This document shows, one piece after another, positions 59,269-64,000 of a DNA stretch of 64,000 nucleotides. Position 1 is the stretch's first letter. Every line of letters begins with the position of its first letter. The notes below the pieces were generated by a model. The model had not been told where the DNA came from. It saw nothing but the letters and a program-made list of their open reading frames with translations, and ran no database searches. The DNA comes from CABMKH01 sp040797625 (GTDB lineage Bacteria > Bacillota > Clostridia > Tissierellales > Tissierellaceae). Made by a program: the position numbers and the translations under genes. The stretch is taken from positions 6,605-70,604 of the forward strand of contig JBQHQH010000011.1 in NCBI GenBank assembly GCA_052067355.1, written 5' to 3'.

Positions 59269-61488
59269 CTACATATAGAATGCAGTCATAAATTCTCTAA
59301 TCTTTCTATCTAATGTGGAATATCTCTTAGCTATCTTGTTGTTATCTACCATCATCTTAAGATATTTCTCATTTCCCACTAAAACCACCAATTCTCTAGC
59401 TCTAGTTATAGCAGTATAGATTAAATTTCTCGTAAGCAACATTGGAGGTCCCCAATGTATAGGCATTACTATTATTGGAAATTCACTACCCTGTGCCTTA
59501 TGCACTGTAGTTGCATATGCTAGTTTTAATTCATCTAACTGGTTAAATGTATATTCCACTTCTTTTTCTTCATCAAATAATACCTTCATAGTACTCTCTT
59601 CAGTATCTATATCTAAAATATATCCAAAATCTCCATTAAAAACTCCTTCCCCTTTTTCCACTTCCAGGCCATTTTTTATGATCTTCCATTCTGTATTATA
59701 GTTGTTCTTGATCTGCATTACCTTATCTCCAACTCTAAATACTATATCACCTATTTGTTTTTCATTTTTATCTTGAGACTTTGGATTTAAAGCATCTTGT
59801 AGATATTTGTTTAAGGAATTTATCCCTACATCTCCCTTTTTCATAGGTGTCAATACTTGAATATCTCTTGTAGGGTCTACACCATAAAAGTTTGGTAATC
59901 TCTCCTTATTCAAAGATATTATAGTCTCTAAGATCCTTTGAGCATTGGGCTCCCCTATAAAATAAAAATCCTTATCTTTCTCATTGACTATAGGCATCTT
60001 TCCCTTATTTATCCTATGGGCATTGACTACTATCATACTCTCCTCTGCCTGTCTAAATATCTCATCTAGTTCTACTATATTGATGCTACCAGAATTGATA
60101 ATATCCCTTAACACATTTCCAGGCCCTACACTAGGTAATTGATCTATATCTCCTACTAATATAAGTCTTGTACCTGGATTTATAGCCTTCAATAAACTAT
60201 TCATCAGAAGTATATCTATCATAGAAGCCTCATCTATAATGACTACATCCCCTTCTATTGGAGAATCTTCATCCTTATTAAAAGCCATATCCTCCTCCAT
60301 ATATGAAAATTCTAAAAGTCTGTGGATGGTCTTACTCTCTTTACCTGTCGTCTCCGTCATCCTCTTGGCTGCCCTGCCAGTGGGAGCTGCCAATATTACT
60401 TTAAAATCTAATTCCTCATATATCTTTATTATGGCATTTATAGTAGTAGTCTTTCCAGTACCAGGTCCTCCTGTAATTATGATAACTCCATTTTCCATAG
60501 ATTCTCTAATAGCTATAGTCTGTTTATTTCCAAATTGTATTTCCTCTTCTTCTTCAATTCTCTGTATCTTTTTATCTATATCTAGTTCAATATCTTGAAA
60601 ATCAACTTTTGACAATTCCACTATCTTTCTAGCTACATTATTCTCCGCTATATGAAAAGGCATATAATATACTAGAGTTTCCTCACCATCTTGTACTATT
60701 TGAAATCTCTTATTTAACGCTAAATTACTCAGGGCATCTTCTATAAGTGGAGCATCCACCTCTAATAATCTAGTGGCCTTAGAAATCAACTCTTCCTTTG
60801 GAAGATAACAATGTCCCTCTCCTGCACTCTCCATCATAGTGAATTTAAGTCCAGCTTCGATTCTAAATGGAGCATCAAGTCTTATTCCCATTTTTTCTGC
60901 AATCTTGTCTGCCGTTTTAAATCCTATACCATAGACATCTTCAGATAATCTATAGGGATTCTCACTTATGATACTGATAGTATCTTTACCATATTTTTTA
61001 TATATCTTTATCCCGTTATTTACTGTAATATCATACTGTTGAAGATATACCATTATATCCCTAAGTTCCCTATGCTCTTCATATGCCTTGGCTATTTTCT
61101 CCAACTTCCTGTCCCCAATTCCAGGTATCTCCTTTAGCCTTTCTGGATTATATTGTATTATCTCTAGAGAATCCATACCAAATCTATCTACTATGTTCTT
61201 TGCAGTCTTTGGACCAACATAGGGAAGCAGTCCAGATCCAAGATAGTTTTCTATTCCCTTTAATGTAGAAGGAAGTATTGTCCTTATGCTTGTAAATTGT
61301 AATTGTTCTCCAAAGGTATTGTGATATACCCAGTCTCCTTCTACTTCTACCATCTCATCTAGACCAATTATGGCAGCATTACCTACTATGGTTACTACTC
61401 CATCTGAGGTATTCAATCTTGCCACTGTATATCCATTGGTTTCATTTCTAAATATTATCTCCTCTATAACCCCTTCTATTACCAACAC
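59269..61488 (-). CDS. recD2: RecD2 family DNA helicase
   Basis: The 739-residue SF1B helicase has an N-terminal OB-like and helix-hairpin-helix region (IPGIGDRKLEKIAKAYEEH near 120), Walker A GGPGTGKTT near 340, VIIDEASMIDI near 415, and the late helicase motif VHKAQGSEFPIIVMPI near 665 and TAITRARE near 700. RecD2 acts in repair and replication-fork protection without RecBC. The start is GTG with GGAGGG. It leads recD2-comF. Confidence 0.97.
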   Translation of the reverse strand: MLVIEGVIEEIIFRNETNGYTVARLNTSDGVVTIVGNAAIIGLDEMVEVEGDWVYHNTFGEQLQFTSIRTILPSTLKGIENYLGSGLLPYVGPKTAKNIVDRFGMDSLEIIQYNPERLKEIPGIGDRKLEKIAKAYEEHRELRDIMVYLQQYDITVNNGIKIYKKYGKDTISIISENPYRLSEDVYGIGFKTADKIAEKMGIRLDAPFRIEAGLKFTMMESAGEGHCYLPKEELISKATRLLEVDAPLIEDALSNLALNKRFQIVQDGEETLVYYMPFHIAENNVARKIVELSKVDFQDIELDIDKKIQRIEEEEEIQFGNKQTIAIRESMENGVIIITGGPGTGKTTTINAIIKIYEELDFKVILAAPTGRAAKRMTETTGKESKTIHRLLEFSYMEEDMAFNKDEDSPIEGDVVIIDEASMIDILLMNSLLKAINPGTRLILVGDIDQLPSVGPGNVLRDIINSGSINIVELDEIFRQAEESMIVVNAHRINKGKMPIVNEKDKDFYFIGEPNAQRILETIISLNKERLPNFYGVDPTRDIQVLTPMKKGDVGINSLNKYLQDALNPKSQDKNEKQIGDIVFRVGDKVMQIKNNYNTEWKIIKNGLEVEKGEGVFNGDFGYILDIDTEESTMKVLFDEEKEVEYTFNQLDELKLAYATTVHKAQGSEFPIIVMPIHWGPPMLLTRNLIYTAITRARELVVLVGNEKYLKMMVDNNKIAKRYSTLDRKIREFMTAFYM

Positions 61489-61543
61489 AATATGCCCTCC
61501 ATTCTCATGCCACTATTATAACATATTCATATAGATACTTTCC

Positions 61544-61593
61544 AAAAATTAATGAAACAGAATAGCCAAAGCCATTCTGTTTCATTAATTTTT
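61544..61593. terminator. Terminator after the YvrJ-type gene
   Basis: A perfect 20-bp stem (AAAAATTAATGAAACAGAAT and its complement) with a 10-base loop, A/T-rich at the open end on both strands. It directly follows the YvrJ stop codon. Confidence 0.85.
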
Positions 61594-61737
61594 CTATTCT
61601 ATTGTGACTATTGCCTTAGCCAATTCATTGATACTTTCAGTAAGTTCATTTAGCTTTCCCTCTATTCTTACAAGGAGATATAGAGATATAACTATGGGAA
61701 ATCCTAAATTAGCTATACTTGAATATATCTCTTCCAT
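61594..61737 (-). CDS. YvrJ family small membrane protein
   Basis: This 47-residue protein reads MEEIYSSIANLGFPIVISLY and continues with a hydrophobic core, then RIEGKLNELTESINELAKAI, a clear match to the YvrJ pattern: a single membrane helix with GFPI and LLVRIEGKL. Function unknown. AAAGG is upstream of the ATG. It follows a DUF2922 gene by 20 bases, in the usual trio with DUF1659. Confidence 0.88.
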   Translation of the reverse strand: MEEIYSSIANLGFPIVISLYLLVRIEGKLNELTESINELAKAIVTIE

Positions 61738-61757
61738 ATTAGATCAGCCTTTCTATA

Positions 61758-61976
61758 CTAAAGTTCTATATCCTCAATGCTGGTCTTTACAAACCTAGCA
61801 CCATCTAAATTTGTCAAACCCACTCCATTAGATAGAAATATCCCATGTTCCAATATTCCTTCCATTGCAGCTTTGATCTGGGTATTCTCTAGGTCATCCT
61901 TAGGTTCATCTACACTAACTTTAAACTTCCTATTCATTTCATCTAAAAAGTTCATCTCCAATCTAACTCTATCCAT
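61758..61976 (-). CDS. DUF2922 family protein
   Basis: The 72-residue protein (MDRVRLEMNFLDEMNRKFKV; IKAAMEGILEHGIFLSNGVG in the middle; GARFVKTSIEDIEL at the end) matches DUF2922, small proteins encoded beside DUF1659 and YvrJ genes in sporulating Firmicutes. The function is not known. GAGGTG precedes the ATG. The gene is 33 bases after DUF1659. Confidence 0.88.
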   Translation of the reverse strand: MDRVRLEMNFLDEMNRKFKVSVDEPKDDLENTQIKAAMEGILEHGIFLSNGVGLTNLDGARFVKTSIEDIEL

Positions 61977-62009
61977 GTTTTCACCTCCTCTGTCGCTGAT
62001 TAACTATTT

Positions 62010-62231
62010 CTACTCTTCTACTAGTGTCAATTCCTCAACTCTCTTTACCTTTAGCAGATCATTTTTCTGCAAATCTGCAAGGATTATACCTGTGCCATGC
62101 AGAGCTTCATCTGTTGCATCAGTATTTATCCCATTAAAACTTTTGGACTTTATCTTCTGCTTACCTTCTACAACTCCATTGTCCAACTCTAACTTTAGAA
62201 TAACTTTTTCCTTAACAGTTGAAATAGCCAT
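62010..62231 (-). CDS. DUF1659 family protein
   Basis: The 73-residue protein (KVILKLELDNGVVEGKQKIK; SFNGINTDATDEALHGTGIILADL) matches DUF1659, a small beta-rich family of unknown role that recurs with DUF2922 and YvrJ. AGGAGGTG precedes the ATG. It is the first gene of the trio. Upstream, GAACAA-GAAA-TTGTTC forms a small palindrome (about 62251-62266), a possible operator. Confidence 0.88.
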   Translation of the reverse strand: MAISTVKEKVILKLELDNGVVEGKQKIKSKSFNGINTDATDEALHGTGIILADLQKNDLLKVKRVEELTLVEE

Positions 62232-62314
62232 ATCTTCACCTCCTAAATCTTGATGAACAATTTCTTGTTCTAATTAACATATAGATTTAGAAGTGAAATT
62301 TTACTATTCGTTAT

Positions 62315-62350
62315 AAAAAAGAGTGAGAAGAATTAATTCTTCTCACTCTT
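62315..62350 (-). terminator. Terminator after metK
   Basis: A perfect 16-bp stem (AAGAGTGAGAAGAATT / AATTCTTCTCACTCTT) followed by TTTTTT on the minus strand, 20 bases past the metK stop. Confidence 0.9.
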
Positions 62351-62369
62351 TCTGATCTATTATCTGCCT

Positions 62370-63548
62370 CTATATATCTGCCTTTAAGGCTTCTGCTTTA
62401 TCTGTCTTTTCCCAAGGTAGATCTAAATCTTCTCTACCAAAATGTCCATAAGCTGCTGTCTGTCTGTATATAGGTCTTTTTAAATCCAAGTTTCTAATAA
62501 TAGCTGCAGGTCTAAGGTCAAAATGTCTATTTATCAGCTCAATTATCTTCTCATCGGATATAGTCCCTGTCCCAAATGTATCTACATAGATAGATAATGG
62601 TTTGGCAACTCCTATGGCATAGGCTAATCCTATTTCACATTTCTCTGCAAATCCTGCTGCAACTATATTTTTAGCTATATATCTAGCAGCATAAGATGCA
62701 GATCTATCTACCTTTGTAGGGTCTTTTCCTGAAAATGCTCCACCGCCATGTCTACCCATTCCACCATAAGTATCTACTATTATCTTTCTACCAGTCAATC
62801 CTGAATCTCCCATTGGCCCTCCAATTACAAATCTTCCTGTAGGATTTACATAGTATTTTGTATTATCATCTATCATTTCTTTAGGTACAGTCTTAAGTAT
62901 TACATGCTCAATTATATCTTCTCTGATCTTATCTAATTCCACATCTGGACTATGTTGGGAAGATACTACTATATTTTCAATTCTAGCTGGTTTCCCATTA
63001 TGATATTCTACTGTAACTTGAGTCTTTCCATCTGGTCTCAAGTATCTTAGAGTTCCATCTTTTCTTACATCTGTCAATCTCTTAGCTAACTTATGAGCTA
63101 GAGAAATTGGAAGTGGCATAAGTTCTTTAGTTTCATTACAAGCATATCCAAACATCATACCTTGGTCTCCTGCACCTATGGTGTCTAACTCATCAGAACT
63201 ATTTTCTTTTAATTCTAAAGATTTATCTACACCTAGTGCTATATCTGAAGACTGTTCATTGATAGAAGTAATTACTGCACATGTATTTGCATCAAATCCA
63301 TATTTAGCTCTGACATATCCTATATCCTCAATAGTCGTTCTCACTATTTTAGGTATGTCCACATAACAATTAGTAGTAATCTCGCCTGCTATAAGTACCA
63401 TTCCAGTAGTAGTCATGGTCTCACAAGCCACTCTTCCTTCTGGATCTTGTTCCAAAATTGCATCTAAAATCGCATCTGAAATTTGATCGCAGACCTTATC
63501 TGGATGCCCTTCTGTTACAGATTCAGAAGTAAATAGCCATTTTTTCAT
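62370..63548 (-). CDS. metK: S-adenosylmethionine synthetase
   Basis: The 392-residue enzyme makes SAM from methionine and ATP. It begins MKKWLFTSESVTEGHPDKVC with the ATP/methionine His and Asp; GAGDQGMMFGYA near 120 and GGGAFSGKDPTKVDRS near 265 are the two MetK signatures. AGGAGGAAT precedes the ATG. An open frame 45 codons longer lies mostly in the leader and is not used. A SAM-I riboswitch with terminator upstream gives feedback control. Confidence 0.99.
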   Translation of the reverse strand: MKKWLFTSESVTEGHPDKVCDQISDAILDAILEQDPEGRVACETMTTTGMVLIAGEITTNCYVDIPKIVRTTIEDIGYVRAKYGFDANTCAVITSINEQSSDIALGVDKSLELKENSSDELDTIGAGDQGMMFGYACNETKELMPLPISLAHKLAKRLTDVRKDGTLRYLRPDGKTQVTVEYHNGKPARIENIVVSSQHSPDVELDKIREDIIEHVILKTVPKEMIDDNTKYYVNPTGRFVIGGPMGDSGLTGRKIIVDTYGGMGRHGGGAFSGKDPTKVDRSASYAARYIAKNIVAAGFAEKCEIGLAYAIGVAKPLSIYVDTFGTGTISDEKIIELINRHFDLRPAAIIRNLDLKRPIYRQTAAYGHFGREDLDLPWEKTDKAEALKADI

Positions 63549-63686
63549 ATATATTCCTCCTATTTGGTTGATTTTAAGGTGATAAAAAAATCCTCTTCCT
63601 AAAATTCTAATATAGCTTTTTTGAAACTCATAATGAAAAGTTTCAGTTAATTTATATCTCAAAATCAGAACTTTCCTATTCATTAT

Positions 63687-63715
63687 AAAAAAAGCCTATT
63701 CCAAAAGGAAAAGGC
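63687..63715 (-). terminator. Terminator of the SAM-I riboswitch
   Basis: GCCTTTTCC / GGAATAGGC with a TTTT loop (one mismatch), then TTTTTTT on the minus strand; it is placed just past the aptamer and ahead of metK. Confidence 0.9.
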
Positions 63716-63724
63716 ATAGTTTCA

Positions 63725-63830
63725 TAACCTCATCTTCCAGAATTACATTCTGTGGGATTTAGCACCTTTGTATTATACAGGTTGCCGGGTTTCATTGGGC
63801 CCATTCCCTCCACCACTCTTAATAAGGTAT
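63725..63830 (-). ncRNA. SAM-I riboswitch (S-box)
   Basis: Minus-strand blocks in order: TTATTAAGAGTGGTGGAGGG, ATGGGCCCAATGAAACCCGG, CAACC, AAGGTGCTAAATCCCACAG and TCTGGAAGATGAGGT, with P1 ACCUUAU/AUGAGGU. SAM binding should favour the terminator and lower metK expression. Confidence 0.97.
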
Positions 63831-63844
63831 ATTAAGTTACATAT

Positions 63845-63873
63845 ATCTTAACATAAGTAAATTCTTCAGTCAA
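63845..63873 (-). promoter_or_regulatory. Promoter of the SAM riboswitch-metK unit
   Basis: TTGACT, 17 bases, TAAGAT on the minus strand; the start would fall just before the aptamer. The remaining bases to the window end show no gene. Confidence 0.7.
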
Positions 63874-64000
63874 TGCTTAAGTCAATTCAGATAGTGTCAA
63901 GTTGTTGTTGGAAAACCAATTAATATAACTTTTCCATTAATAAATTAAAGAATATCCTCGCATTAATTATAATAGTTACATACTAAAAAACTGAAGCACT

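Noticed and set aside
63549..63683. 45-codon N-terminal extension of MetK
   Set aside because: It lies in the riboswitch leader, has no ribosome binding site, and family members start at MKKWLFTSE.

Overview
The window looks like chromosome from a low-GC, anaerobic, endospore-forming member of the Firmicutes, most likely a Clostridia/Tissierellia relative. This is inference from the AT-rich sequence, strong AGGAGG-type ribosome binding sites, frequent TTG starts, a Spo0E-like phosphatase, Rex, Firmicutes riboswitches (FMN, SAM-I), a CIRCE operator, and amino-acid catabolism genes. Most genes lie on the minus strand. There are no rRNA or tRNA genes, insertion sequences, phages or CRISPR arrays.

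Left part (1-13.8 kb): the start of a sigma-70-family factor, an M20 amidohydrolase behind a small membrane protein, a permuted papain-like protein, a Spo0E-like gene not longer than 56 codons, groES-groEL under HrcA/CIRCE control, a DUF554 membrane protein, and a Bce-type peptide-antibiotic module (ABC transporter plus two-component system) whose regulators follow a DUF3160 lipoprotein and an FG-GAP-like protein in one transcript.

Middle left (13.9-27.9 kb): an 8-oxoguanine glycosylase, a four-gene ABC importer with a DUF3798 binding lipoprotein and an elaborate promoter, rex, a small cysteine-rich protein, an ABC-F ATPase, the tsaE-tsaB-rimI-tsaD operon for tRNA t6A, a decayed YtrAB-like operon, and ribU behind an FMN riboswitch with a tandem 83-bp repeat in its leader.

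Middle (28.3-44.7 kb): a catabolic island. A sigma-54 activator stands beside two operons, each with a near-consensus sigma-54 promoter: (i) a dicarboxylate/amino-acid symporter plus a PatB-type C-S lyase, and (ii) an L-cysteine-desulfidase-like enzyme, a YfcC transporter and an M20 deacylase. Next come a YjiH/YjiG-type transporter pair with a third M20 enzyme, and an exported flavin reductase divergent from a two-component system. Together they suggest uptake and breakdown of (acylated) amino acids and cysteine conjugates, plus reduction of an external electron acceptor.

Right part (44.7-64 kb): an amidohydrolase, an orphan histidine kinase and tex in one likely operon; prfB with a programmed +1 frameshift; secA; hpf; a plus-strand block (an unrecognised 567-aa protein, an S9 peptidase and a YihY-type membrane protein); then comF, recD2, the YvrJ/DUF2922/DUF1659 trio and metK under a SAM-I riboswitch. 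A cluster of five DnaA-box-like 9-mers lies between hpf and the plus-strand block.

Structure beyond the genes: a two-copy 40-bp promoter-like element (122-161, 2447-2486), a dispersed family of hairpin repeats (types A and B), a 15-bp inverted repeat around the Spo0E-like gene, and an array of phased T-tracts with degenerate DnaA boxes behind the ABC-F gene.
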